This document shows, one piece after another, positions 31,043-43,389 of a stretch of 64,000 bases of DNA. The notes under the pieces are model-generated. The model saw nothing but the letters and a program-made list of their open reading frames with translations. It was not told the DNA's origin and ran no database searches. The DNA lies in NCBI GenBank assembly GCA_037355855.1, contig CM074765.1, forward strand, positions 3,968,001 through 4,032,000. Direction: 5' to 3'. Position 1 is the first letter of the stretch. The number at the start of each line of letters is the position of its first letter. A program made the position numbers and the translations under genes. Source of the stretch: Pseudo-nitzschia pungens (Eukaryota; Bacillariophyta; Bacillariophyceae; Bacillariales; Bacillariaceae).

Positions 31043-31786
31043 TGACCGAGCGTCTACAACCCTTAACTTTAATGTACTGGCTTTATTGTACACGCTTTAT
31101 TGTAGTATGATCATGCGACACCTGATGACCCGACCCCGGCGGTAACCTTACCATAGTATCTTAGAAATGGTATCATGGTAGGTACAGTTTGTACTGAAAA
31201 ATGGAATTTTTTGATTGGCTCAACCGGTGGGTGTCGTCGAGTCGGGTCCTTATTGACACCCATATTGTCGTAATGACGTAAAAGATACCAAATTAATAAT
31301 AGTAATAAATGACGTACTCGTACGCTGTACCGGTACGTACCATAGGATCGAATTTTTTTCTACTGATATTCCTGTACATACCTTAACCCTATTGTACACC
31401 ACTGACCGTACCCCCGGGGGTAGTATAGTATCTTAGCACGGTAGCGTGGTAGGTGAAAATAACCAGTACTACGAAGTATTTCGTAGCATTAGCAACCCTA
31501 ACCTTGTAGCACTCAGCTACACTGTATTAGTACGGATGCTATATCAGGGGTATGTACAACTGGTACAAATCGTACGCCACAACCCTAGTATCTAACCTTA
31601 ACACGCGCTTGCGCTAACGCTAGCTCGTATTAGCGTTACCTCGCTTAATAACTGTTTGGGTCAGGTATCCGGTCATAGTACATATTGTACTATGATGACC
31701 CGACCCCGGCGGTAGCATAGTATCTTAGCAATGGTATCATGGTAGGTTAGCATCTCCAGTATTTCGTAGCATTAGCAACCCTAACC
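31043..31786. other. Noncoding repeat modules
   Basis: Copies of a module (GATGACCCGACCCCGGCGGTA, then GTATCTTAGCAATGGTATC, then TTCGTAGCATTAGCAACCC) occur near 31120, 31410 and 31690 in this stretch, and again at 32635. Confidence 0.6.
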
Positions 31787-32395
31787 TTGCAGTCCCCCCC
31801 CTGTATTATCGACGCGTTGCTGCTGCTTGCTGCTTGCTGTCCCCCCCCCCTGTATTATCGACGCGTTGCTGCTGCTTGCTGCTTGCTGTCCCCCCCCCCC
31901 TGTATTATCGACGCGTTGCTGCTGCTTGCTGCTTGCTGTCCCCCCCCCTGTATTATCGACGCGTTGCTGCTGCTTGCTGCTTGCTGTCCCCCCCCCCCTG
32001 TATTATCGACGCGTTGCTGCTGCTTGCTGCTTGCTGTCCCCCCCCCCTGTATTATCGACGCGTTGCTGCTGCTTGCTGCTTGCTGTCCCCCCCCCCCCCT
32101 GTATTATCGACGCGTTGCTGCTGCTTGCTGCTTGCTGTCCCCCCCCCCCCCTGTATTATCGACGCGTTGCTGCTGCTTGCTGCTTGCTGTCCCCCCCCCC
32201 TGTATTATCGACGCGTTGATGCTGCTTGCTGCTTGCTGTCCCCCCCCCTGTATTATCGACGCGTTGCTGCTGCTTGCTGCTTCTTGCTGCTTGCTGTCCC
32301 CCCCCCCTGTATTATCGACGCGTTGCTGCTGCTTGCTGCTTGCTGTCCCCCCCCCCTGTATTATCGACGCGTTGCTGCTACAGCGCTACAGGGGA
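31787..32395 (+). repeat. Minisatellite, 12 copies of about 50 bp
   Basis: The unit contains TGTATTATCGACGCGTTGC, TGCTGCTTGCTGCTTGCTG and a C run of 7-12 bases whose length changes the period from 47 to 53. Because of that length variation all three forward frames stay open, giving spurious ORFs. Two or three further copies lie at 32838-32940. Confidence 0.9.
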
Positions 32396-33690
32396 AACAG
32401 CGATACAGCGCTGCTCAGCTCAGCTCTGTATCGTATATCGTATCGTGACAGCGCTCCGCTAACTCGTAAAATAACAGAGCTCTGTAGCTCCAGTACTGTA
32501 TTCTACGGGTAGCGTAGTGTGTGCGGAGTACCGTAGCGTAGCTCCGCTTAATTAGATTCAAAGGTGTGCTAGCGCGTTGGGTACATTACTAACTGTCTGG
32601 GTCAGGTATCCGGTCATAGTACATATTATACACCAATGACCCGACCCCGGCGGTAGCATAGTATCTTAGCATGATATCATGGTAGGTTAGCATCTCCAGT
32701 ATTTCGTAGCATTAGCAACCCTAACCTTGTAGCACTCAGCTACACTGTTACCAAATATCTCGTAAACAGTTAGCGCTACGATACAGCGCTACGATACAGA
32801 AATACGAAACAGCGCTACGGTACAGCGCTATCGACACGTTGCTGCTTGCTGCTTGCTGTCCCCCCCCTGTATTATCGACGCGTTGCTGCTGCTTGCTGCT
32901 TGCTGTCCCTCCCCCCCTGTATTATCAATGCGTTGCTGCTACAGCGCTACAGGGATACAGCGCTACAGGGATACAACGATACAGGGATACAGGGATACAG
33001 GGATACAGGGATACAACGATACAGGGATACAGGGATACAGCGCTGTAGCTCTGTATCGTATCGTGACAGCGCTCCGCTAACTCGTAAAATAACAGAGCTC
33101 TGTAGCTCCAGTACTGTATTCTACGGGTAGCGTAGTGTGTGCGGAGTAGCGTAGCGTAGATCAAATTAATTAGATTCAAAGGTGTGCTACCGGTAGGTCC
33201 GCTAACTCGTAAAATAACAGAGCTCTGTAGCTCCAGTACTGTATTCTACGGGTAGCGTAGTGTGTGCGGAGTAGCGTAGCGTAGCTCGATACAGCGCTAC
33301 AGCGCTACAGGGGATACAGCGTTACAGGGGATACAGCGCAGCTGAGCTCTGTATCGTACGGTATCGTGACAGCGCTCCGCTAACTCGTAAAATAACAGAG
33401 CTCTGTAGCTCCAGTACTGTATTCTACGGGTAGCGTAGTGTGTGCGGAGTAGCGTGCAGCTCAGCTCTGTATCGTACGGTATCGTGACAGCGCTCCGCTA
33501 ACTCGTAAAATAACAGAGCTCTGTAGCTCCAGTACTGTATTCTACGGGTAGCGTAGTGTGTGCGGAGTAGCGTAGCGTAGCTCGATACAGCGCTACAGCG
33601 CTACAGGGGATACAGGGGATACAGCGCTACAGCGTTACAGCGCTACAGGGATACAGCGCTACAGCGCTTCAGCGTTATAACCCATAACCC
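32396..33690 (+). repeat. Repeat block of CGCTACAG and an 80-bp module
   Basis: An 80-bp module (GACAGCGCTCCGCTAACTCG ... ACGGGTAGCGTAGTGTGTGC) occurs about five times (near 32448, 33064, 33197, 33367 and 33485). It alternates with runs of GATACAGCGCTACAG and AGGGATACAG. No gene is supported. Confidence 0.8.
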
Positions 33691-33701
33691 TAATGGTGGT
33701 T

Positions 33702-33914
33702 CAATAACGAATTTCGACCCCGGCTCTTAATTTTTCGACCCAAATATTCGAGTTTGGAGCAAAAAATTAATTTTTGGAGCAAAAAAATAATAATTCGAGC
33801 TTAAGAAAGGCGCTTTCGCTCCAAATAATAAAAATATTGGAGCTAAAAACATCTAAAAAAAAAGAGGGGGGTGGTCGAAACGGGTCAAAATGGTCGAAAA
33901 TCAGTTATTAGACG
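33702..33914. mobile_element. Short inverted-repeat element (MITE-like)
   Basis: The left end CAATAACGAATTTCGACC and the inverted right end CTAATAACTGATTTTCGACC share about 16 of 20 positions. The right end is the same terminal sequence that heads the repeats at 18478 and 60818 (CGTCTGATAACTGATTTT). The interior is AT-rich with GGGTCGAAA motifs. Confidence 0.5.
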
Positions 33915-34979
33915 AGTAGGCAGAGTTGCTGAGCAAGGGTCTTTGGTACGGATACTATTCTCATTGTTTTCGCAAAGAGCGAGCCGTAAAGCTGTCTTCG
34001 TGAATGGACCGACAATGGCGGTCTGAGAAAAAGTTCCCACCCATTCCCACCCTGCGATGCACCTTTGCAACTGCTTCTAGCATGGGACTTAAGCCCTGCT
34101 ACGTGCAGTCGCATATGCGATCACACTTTCTCTCTAGCAGCTTTGTTAGCCCGCCAAACCTATGTATCATAGTTAGTATACCTATACATAGGACCGCAGG
34201 TCCCATAGCTCCTAGGAGGGTTGGTCAACTAGCAACACGACACCTTCAGACCGGTAGTTGCTGGCCAGACGAGACGGCGCCCGGGAATTGGGCATAGCAG
34301 ATTCATCCTAATTATCACAGCGAACACAAGTACTAAGGCTTACTACGTACGAAGTATTTCGTAACTGCCGAGACAACTTGTTACGAACACGTTGTACTTG
34401 GTGTTGGTAAGGGTTTAGTGGCTAATTTGACCGGGTTTCAAGGGACAGGTCATGAGCTAGAGCAACAGCAAACGCTCCACTGTTTCGTCTAACTGTAATC
34501 ACCACTCTACCACATCACGTTGGACACTAATTTATACCTGATGACTGAAATGGCAGGGTTGCAAGCTTTCCAATGATACCCAATAAGCTTATTATTGCGC
34601 GCCCGACTGTTTCTTACACCGGGCCACAAAAAAAGGTCAAAAAACTCGAAAAAACAACTCTATTGCAACAACCACAACAATAGACCTGTCTACCCCCCTA
34701 GCTCCATAACCAATGCCAGCTTAATTCTGATACTACAGCGTCTCCATCTTCACTATTAGAGCAACAAGATCTCCAAGTTTCGAATCAATTGGAGCACTTG
34801 TTTGGAGAAACGGACTGGCGAAGCAATGCTGAAAATCTTCTCTTTTTTTCAACCGAAAATCTCCCCCGATCCAAACTACAGCAAAAATTAATATCTCCCG
34901 CCCAATGGTAGATTCGGACCAGACCACTTTGTATTGTCTAGTCACGGCATTGCCCAAAATCGAAGCTATATCGCTTGTC
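33915..34979. other. Noncoding region
   Basis: No convincing gene, RNA or repeat structure was seen beyond short scattered ORFs. Confidence 0.4.
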
Positions 34980-35365
34980 ATTTTTGCAAAAATTGTAACT
35001 TCTAAAGTATTAAACCAATAGCAACAAGTAATCGCTCATTAGAAAGCTCTCACTCTCCTCTTTCCATAGGTATATGGTTTTATATACTTCAGAGGTGCTT
35101 TTCTTGTTGCAAATACTCAACCAAGTATACACATGGGAACACATGAATGTAAAAGTTACCTTCGATTTTGGGCATCCCGTTTCTACGTATTTTTTGTACT
35201 AGGTTGACCCATTTGATTAAAAAAATGGGTCTTCGGCGCACCTCTTTTTTAGCGAGGTTTTTTTTTTTTTGGGAAAGAACCATCATCGACACTAAAGAAG
35301 CCAAAATTTTTTCATTTCCAGACGATAAAGTAAATCTTAACCACATGGGAGTCAATCACTTTTGA
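34980..35365 (-). mobile_element. Degenerate relative of the piggyBac-like element's right end
   Basis: Read on the minus strand, this matches 55620-55935 in patches: TCGATGATGGTTCTTTCCCA, a poly-A stretch with AACCT.GCTAAAA, GAGTATTTGCAACAA, ACCATATACCTATGGAAAGA, GGAGAGTGAGAGCTTTCTAA and ACTTTAGAAGTTA. The patches are in the same order. The 19-bp terminal repeat of the 50-56 kb element is not recognisable here. Confidence 0.65.
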
Positions 35366-37608
35366 TTTTTTTCCTTTATCACAGGAGATAAGGAGCGCTC
35401 ACTCCTCCTACGTTACCCTTCGAAGATAACGAAGAACACAACGATTACTTCTGCTTGGGGATGACCAAGTACATGCCAGGACGAACTCTTTCTTTCATAG
35501 CGTCAAGCTCGTAGTACTTTTCTTGCTTCCAGTCCCAACTACGTATTACTAGTAAGCGCGTCAACACTCTCAACCGAAACATGAAAGTTGATAATGTAGA
35601 ATACCCGGTGTTCGGCACGCGTCTTTCTCGATGCAAGTCACGATCATCCATGCCAACACAATTAAAAAATCAAACGGTTTCGTTGCCTTAGCTTTTTCCA
35701 CATCCGGTCACCAGAGCATTCTTGCGTGAGGTTTTGAAAACACGTGTAAATTTATTTTACCTCAAAATTGCACGGAGACAATCTTTCGAACGAAGTACAG
35801 AGTAGTGTTACGTGTGTCTTACTGTTGCAAAGTAATAGGAATATCGAAATTATTATCGCTCCGTCGGTAGTCATGATAATAGTGCTTGTCCAACTGTTAC
35901 AGAACCACTTCTATTGTGATGTGATCGATACCGACTAGTCCATACGAACACGTACAAATGATGGCGGATTCCTAATGATAAGGGAAAATGTGTTTTAGTA
36001 CCTTGTAGTAGTAACTTTTAAGGTGCCGCACACGTTTTGGAGTGAATCGTTGCATCATCTCACAGTTGCGTGACGCTCAAAATCTTACGAGACGGTCGTA
36101 CGAGTTGTACATACCTTTGGAGAGCATTAATTAAAATTATTACTGATGGATTGCATGCGTGGCAATCGGATTGTTACCTTCCGCTTTGCGTCAGCCGTTA
36201 GCCAAGAACGTTTTTAAGAAGAACGATAAAAGAAAGTTGTGATGGAGAAGGGAAATAAATAGCTCACAATTCACTTATTGTTTGATCAAAAAAAAGGCGT
36301 CTGTTTTCCGAATGATTTCTGCTACTGGGGAGTAGTGATAAATCTTCATTAAACCCCCTTTACTTCTCCAAGGCAGAGGTTCTTCGAAGTTGAACCAAAC
36401 TTAGAAAGAAGCTCAAAGATGTTCCAAACTCAAAAAGATACCTGTACCTATCCGAGATGGTTCTAAGAAATACGCAATCAATAGGCCTCTGCGAATGGAG
36501 CAAATGAAGAACGATGATTGCAGGGACTAATCCGGGATTATGCCTCCCCCCTACATCTTCCTCATAAAGACAAAAGCCTCAAGCCCATCGAAAACTGGGT
36601 ATAACCTGACTAATAAGTAGGACAGAAGTAATGAGTCTCAAAGTTGAAGTCCAGTACCGGTCATTCCAGTATATTCTGACTTTGATCCACATTTTCCAAG
36701 CCATGCAGCATTCAATGAAGGCTAAATTGTGTCTGAAGTCTTTCAGTCCAAACAATATAGGTGCTGTGTTAAGATCGTGTTCTGTTCATCGCTCTCATTG
36801 CACCCAATTATCCCTCGGAGATACATGTGTGTAAGATTCAAAATTCAATGAACTGTACGAATTTCGGCGTTCCATTTTTTGTATTTTGTCTTATCAACGC
36901 AATCGTTGAAATGACCCTGCATACCAAGGTTTTTGGACATTTAACATTTAACTAGCTCTGGTCCATTTGCTCGGGTTTCGATAGAAAAACGACAATATCA
37001 GAAGGACAACATGTTCCGTGACGCAGGAGCCGTGCGATCCTCCTAATGCTACTTAAGGTAATGCAAAAGATGTACTAGTAACATCTCAAAATGAGAATAG
37101 TGCCGTATCGACCCTGACTTCTCAAAACGATCCAACACGTTACCAATTTTCCAGTCCCTGAGCTGAACAATACGCCTCTGTTTGAAATACATGAACTAAG
37201 GAGGTATCCTAATCCTACCTGAATAACTGAGCTGTCCGCTATCACAGGAGGGACAAAGTTATTATCCTCCTCCTATGGCAATAGGCTTTTCTTTTCTAAT
37301 TCGATGCACGAGGAACACAACATCACCTAGCATCACTATCCTTGACACAAATCAAGCTACACTACTCCAAACCACACACATTCCGTCCCATCCAGCTGAG
37401 GTGGCGGGGAACTGCGAGGAACAAAGATCTTCCTCATCGTTGCGAAAGCGAAGGACTCGATTTGATTCCATGCAGAGGACAACACGACATCTGTCGCATC
37501 GCTCTACTCGGTGACCGCATCCGCTCAACACACGTAGCTGTGGCGCTATCCTCTGCTACTATATTTGTCGAAGTCCCATTCCACGTTTGACACCGTGCAG
37601 CCGTGGCA
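35366..37608. other. Noncoding region and kinase leader
   Basis: No gene is supported with confidence. An ORF of 68 codons at 35445-35651 (minus) is isolated. The last 300 bp before 37609 hold short ORFs that are probably in the 5' leader of the kinase gene. Confidence 0.4.
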
Positions 37609-40600
37609 ATGGGCTATTCTTTCTTCAAATCATCCGGCAAGAGGAGGGCAACGGCATCCACCACGGCAACCGGAAGCATCCACGGCAGCAGCATCGGCGA
37701 CAAGTCGAGAGCAAATCCCCCCTTGGATGAAGAGAGTCAGAACTCGGGGAGTATCAACAGTTATGTCGTAGCTACAAAGGGAGATAGTGGTTCCATCCAA
37801 AGGGGAACAGCTCGCAACAAGGAACGATGGAGGCCAAGAGGAAGTAGCTTGAGCCCCGGGTCGAAACGAAAGACCATTCAGTTCAAGGTGTCCCAAATGG
37901 AGGCACGATACAATGGAAACGAAGGGGATGCTGCTAATCAAAATGGCAACCGCCGCGCGAAGCTGCTGGTTTTGAATTCGGCTCGGAGCAACTCCTCCAA
38001 GAGCTGGATCTCAGATCTGGACGTGGAATCTGGCGAACTGGCATCGACCGAAGTTGGAGTGATAGGGGAATCGGTGCGAGAAGAAACGGAAGCAGAATGT
38101 AACCATACTACAAATGATCCATGTGGGTACCAAAAACAGAATAATCGATCGTATCAGAGACTGTCCCGGAACCCATCAATTTCGTCGATGGATCCCGATG
38201 TTACCTGCCGGAGCGATGAGCATTCCTGCTGCGAGTTTACCCTGGCTGCGAACACCGGCCAGCGAAAGAGGAAGCGCTGTCATCCACTAGCGAAAACCAA
38301 CAGCTACAGCAATCTCAACGGCAACAGCAATGATCAAAGCGACAACGGCGAGATTTCATCCTTTGCTGGTACCGCCTCTCTCATGATGGACAGGGATCGG
38401 GCCGTGAACTATGGACGGTCCGGAACCAGGTTTATCTACGCGGTCTTGCTGTTTACGGCCTTGTTGCTTTCGGTTGCGACTTTTTTGTTTGTGCAACAGT
38501 CGGAACAGCGAGAATTCGAATCCGAATTCCATTCCTACGCCAGAGAAGCAGCCGGCCTGGCCGAAACCAACGCCGATCACGCGTTTTCACAGTTCCAAAC
38601 GCTGGCCACCACCCTGACCTCCTCGGGGTTGCTGGAAGAGCATCACCAGCGGTACCATTACACACAACACCCGGGACAAGCAAGGGGGCTGGAGGAGAAC
38701 AGCGAAACTGGAGCGGGAGCTTGGCCCAATGTCACCATTGCACACTTCGACGAACGGATTGTAGACGCAAGTGAGAGCGCCGGTGCCATCATGACGATGT
38801 ACGTACCGCTGGTGCAATCGAAAGACAGGGATGGATTCGAAGCGTATGCGAATCTCCATGCCCCGTGGAGGAAGCCGCATCCGTTTCCCAACGAATTAAC
38901 GTTCAAGCATGCCGCTACTGCCAGTCTTAATTCGAGTGATTTTGATATTGACAAAGCCGAAGGCAATTTCGAAATCAAAACCACGTTCGAAGCCACAAGC
39001 ATCACATACCACCACAACCACCTCGAAGACGAGAGGGAAGACGGGGACAGTGAATACATCGAGATTCATCCCTGCATGCATGTTGACACGAACGAAACGC
39101 GCGATGGATTCGTCGATGTAGGCTCATTCCTGGAAGAAATCCTGAGGGATAAGGGTGGTTTTCCAAATCCGGACGGTATGTCCGCTCCCGTGTATCAGTA
39201 TGGAGGTCCGAGTCACGAGAAGGGGGTGACCAGCAAGGATACAAACATTGCCCTTATGGATCTATGGACTCATCCCATTTTCAAGAAGGAAGTCGTTGCC
39301 TCGATCGAATACGACGTCCCTGTCATTACCGAACACATGAACGTTGACTTTTTGTTGCAATCCCTATCAACTGCAACCGAAACGGCGGCGGAAGACTCGG
39401 GCGCCCATTATCACCTCAATGACCACACAAACGAGGAGGAAGAAGATTTGGTTCTGGAGTCCATGACGAGCCTCACTTTGAATCCCGTCAAGGAGTCCTT
39501 CGACCCGGGTGCCAGAACGATCGGATTCGTGGTGGGGATCGTCCCGTGGTCCACTTTTTTTCGCAACGTCCTGGAAAGAGGCACGGACCAAAGCACCGAC
39601 GATGACGATGTAGATGACTCTCGTCGAAAACGGAGGGACGTAAACGGAATCGTCGTCAAGGTGATCTCCGATTGTGGATCGGTCTTCACCTTTGTTCTCA
39701 ATTCGGGAAACCGCGAGAACCCGGTGCGGCTCGGCGACTGGAAGGAACAGTACGGAACGCACCAAGATGTGAACCACACTTCACGATTTTTCTTCAAGGA
39801 GCACCCCAAGGGGCAATCACGGCACTGCCATTTCGATCTGCACATTTATCCGAACCAGGAATTCCGAGACCGGTACCTGACCAACCAGCCGTTTCACTAC
39901 GCTCTGGTGGTGATTGGAATATTTTTGTTCACTACCAGCCTTTTTGCCTGCTACGATGCCTTTGTCTTCAAGGGACAACGTCACATTGTGACTGAAGCCA
40001 CCGCCATGATCGTGGAGAACGCGCGACGGGCAGCCATGAACGAGCGAGGTACGCACGAGCTTGAATTCGATGCCATTGATCTGTGCAGTTTCAATGCTAC
40101 ATGGCCTTTCTTTCTGCAAGAACCTAACCGATTTTTCCCTTTCAATATTTTGTTCTCTTCTCTACGACAACCACATTTTAGACCTCAATGATTTTATCGC
40201 CCACGAGGTGCGAAACCCCCTAGCCGCCGCAATCTCTGCCTGTGCATTTGTATCGAGTGCGATCATCGAAGACGAACGACGAAGCGCAATCGAGAGTGAC
40301 GAGCACGATTTCGAAAAGCAGGCGTTGATTTCGGTGGACGAAAAACGCAAGGAAGTCCAGGGGGATATCAAAATCATTGATTCGTCTTTGCATTTCATCA
40401 ACGATCTGCTTGGAAACATGTTGGACATGCAGCGAGCCGGATCCAACCAAATTCCCTTCGATGTCAAGCCGACCGATATCATGAACGACATCTTCAAACC
40501 GGTCGAAGCCATGATGCATATGCGCGATGTGCCTTTTGAGGTGATACTGGAATGCGGCAGTAGCAGCGGCATCAGTGGTGACGGAAATGCAATGCAACAT

Positions 40601-41962
40601 TTCGACGAGGACGACCAGCTCGTTATCATGACCGATCCTTTGCGATTGAAACAAGTAGTTTTGAATCTAACCAGCAATGCCATCCGCTTCGTAGAAAGGG
40701 GTTTCATTCGTTGTGGCGCCAGGGTCAACCCCGAAACAGGATTCGTAGAGTTGTATGTGGACGATTCTGGTCCGGGTATACCCGAAGCAAAGCGGGGTCG
40801 TCTCTTTGGAAAGTATCAGCAAAGCCTCGATTTGCTTCAACAGGGAACGGGAATAGGGTTGAGTCTCTGCAAGAAAATGGTCGATTTGATGGGTGGCAAC
40901 CTGTTTGTCGATGACGGCTATCGCAGTGGGATAAAGGGATGCCCGGGGACCCGTTTCGTAATCCAGTTGAAGATTCCACCCCTGGAATTGGACAACAAAT
41001 TGTTCGAGGACCGAATAGCGGCTCACAACAGAGCTAGGCAACGGCGCCAGCTGTATTTTCGCTCGAAACAAGCAGCGTCTGCTTCCAAAAGAAAGCCATT
41101 GACCCCGGCCATGAAGAATTCCATCGAGTCCAACGAGCGGGCACAAACCAAAACTACGGAACAGACCTCCGGATCTTCGATCGGCACGGAAAGCACTCTT
41201 ACCTCGACCGAAAACACCGGTAAATTCGATCAGTCTTCCAACTCGAAAGATTCCGATGGAAACAAGATTATCGATTCGATCACCCAACCGATGGGAGTCG
41301 AGGAACCACCGAAACAACAAAACGAACCACCACCGGTTTTGCTTCCGACTCCAACTCCGACTGCGACTGCGGCTCCGACCGCGTTGCCTCTTCCAGCCGC
41401 CAAATTCCGTGAAATCAAAGAAGGAGACTCGCGAATCGTCCGCGGCAACCAGAACGAAGACCGCCATCGAGAAGACACTCTTCTCACCGAGCTCCCGGAG
41501 AATCTCTCCGTTTTGTTTGTGGACGACGACATGATCCTGCGCAAGCTATTCTCGCGCACGCTGAAAAAGGCGAATCCCACCTGGACGCTGAAGGAAGCGT
41601 CCAGCGGCGAGGCCGCCGTCGAATTGTTGCTGTCGCAGCACGCCGAGCTCGGGTACCGCGGCGGCGGCGGCGGTTGCGACGGCGACGGGAAGTGCGGTTT
41701 CGATCTGATTTTCATGGACCAGTACATGGCCAGCGTCCAGAAGCAACTCCTGGGAACCGAGACCGTCCGCGCCATCCGCGCCAAGGGATTCCACGCGCCG
41801 ATCATCTGCGGCCTGTCGGCCAACGACGTCGAAGAAGCCTTTTACCACGCCGGCAGCGACGCGTTCATGTTCAAGCCGTTCCCCTGCAAGCACGAGGAAC
41901 TGAAGAAGGAATTGCTGAGGATCATCAACGCGCGGCGCCACGCAGCATCCTCCGAGTCGTAG
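37609..41962 (+). CDS. CHASE-type hybrid histidine kinase
   Basis: The CDS reads join(37609..40048, 40182..41962), 1406 aa. The 133-bp intron (GAG|GTACGC ... ATTTTAG|AC) restores NERDLNDFIAHEVRNPLA in frame. The ATG at 37609 is preferred over the in-frame GTG at 37603. Order: a 270-residue Ser/Asn-rich N-terminus; TM1 at about 275-297; an extracytoplasmic domain with CHASE-like start (FESEFHSYAREAAGLAE); TM2 at about 763-786; HisKA with H821; HATPase_c with the N box (VVLNLTSNAIRFV), DDSGPGIP and GTGIGLSL; a Ser/Pro linker; and a C-terminal receiver with FVDDD, phospho-acceptor D1326 (IFMDQYM) and Lys in FKPF. It should sense an external ligand and feed a phosphorelay. All catalytic residues are present. 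Its 3' end faces the gene at 42289 tail to tail. Confidence 0.92.
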
Positions 41963-42288
41963 AACGAACGGGTCGCAACACGCGCCACTCGCTAATTACT
42001 CGGCGCCGCGCCGGTGGGTTCCCATGGTTTCGAAACCGCGATCTTTTTTTCTTCCAATGACGACTCTAGCGTTCGGTTTGGTCTTGCGGAATTCTCTGTA
42101 AATCATTGTAATATTATTATTATTTTATTATTTTACTATTATTATTATATTCTTTTCTTTACACGTACCCTTTTATGCATTCTAATTTTGGATAGAACGC
42201 ATTGGACCTGGTAGTTATCTCACCCCTCTTATTGTAATTTATTTTGATGAGCACGAGTCGTACCTGTATTATTTGGTATCGGTTTCGC

Positions 42289-43310
42289 TCAGCCCGGTGA
42301 TGATTTCCTTCTGATAGTAGCAGTAGCAGTAGCAGTAGCAGTATTGTGTTTCGATTTCTTTCGATTGCCCCCTCTTTGGTCTGCCGTGTTGTGGTCGCGC
42401 TTGTTATTGTAGTCGTCGCCGTTGGTGCAGCTGGTGACGAGTTGCGGAAGCACCGGAGCGGAAGAAGCAAGAGCTGCCTTGTCCGCGAGGCGCGTGGTCT
42501 CGTCCAGGGTCTTCTTGAGCGTGCAAAGGAGTTTGTAGGCCATGGTGTTTTGCTGCGACGAGGAGAGTATCCTTTGCGTTGGTGGTGGTGGTGGTGGTGG
42601 TAGTTCTCGGTGGTGGTGGTTCCTGCTGTGGTGCATTGGCATTGGATTGTTGATGTTGTTCCCGTAGCTGCAGGAGCAGCGCCCCCCCCAGCACCGGTAG
42701 CACTTGTTCAGGTCCACAAAGGTCCCGATCCACCCGTGCTCGAGGTCGTACAGGACGATCGTGTCCTTGTTCCATCCCCCCGTCCCCGGAGAAGATTTCG
42801 CCGCTTGCCCCCAGAAGCGGCCAAAGGACAACAGATTCGCGGCCTCCAGTTCTACCGCCGCCGTTCCCCCGGTGGCGATCCGGAGGGTCGTTCCCGGAAT
42901 CGCGCACGCGCTGTCATTGTCGCTGCCATTGTCGTTCTCCGGGATCTTGCGGAGGCCCGACAAAAAGTTTTCCAGCGACGTCTCGGAACGATCAATGAGC
43001 TGCAGGGCCGGGATCAACCGAAAGGCCCTGCCGTCTCCCCACGAGTGGGGGAGATTGTGGCCCCCCAGCATCACCTTGAGCTCGCCCCGGACAAAGGTGT
43101 ATTGGAGGGTGAAAAGGTTGTGGATGCCGTGAATTCCGTGGACGGCCTCTCCGATCGTGCGATCGATTTGTGCCGGAAGGGACGGAGAGATCAAGAAGGT
43201 CTTGATTCCCGTTCGCACCGATCGGGGGGGATTGCAATCGGTATCGTAGTAATACCGTGTTGGCGATTTGGTTGCTGTCGCTGTCGCTGTCGCTGTTGCT
43301 GTCGCTGCCG

Positions 43311-43341
<31 letters not shown>

Positions 43342-43389
43342 GATTGCCGACTCACCTGTTATAGCATCAGCAGAAGCATTGGACGCCAT
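42289..43389 (-). CDS. Protein of unknown function with low-complexity ends
   Basis: This is a 366-aa ORF from the ATG at 43389. Residues 18-41 are Thr and Ala-Thr runs encoded by trinucleotide and hexanucleotide repeats. A globular centre (about 50-235) contains GIKTFLISPSLPAQIDRTIG, LFTLQYTFVRGELKVMLGG and WIGTFVDLNKCYRCWGGRC. The C-terminus is Pro-, Asn- and Thr-Ala-rich. There is no signal peptide or membrane span. A CYRCWGGRCSC cluster might bind metal. The stop lies about 330 bp from the kinase stop, in convergent orientation. The family is not recognised; a missed intron near the Cys cluster cannot be excluded. Confidence 0.6.

Noticed and set aside
31787..32512. Overlapping ORFs of up to 241 codons
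   Set aside because: All three forward frames are open across the poly-C minisatellite and encode only its repeat. No protein-like sequence is present.
35445..35651. 68-codon minus ORF ending in VRPGMYLVIPKQK
   Set aside because: It reads somewhat protein-like, but it is isolated, with no splice partners or recognisable family. It may be a last exon or a pseudogene piece, and support is too thin.
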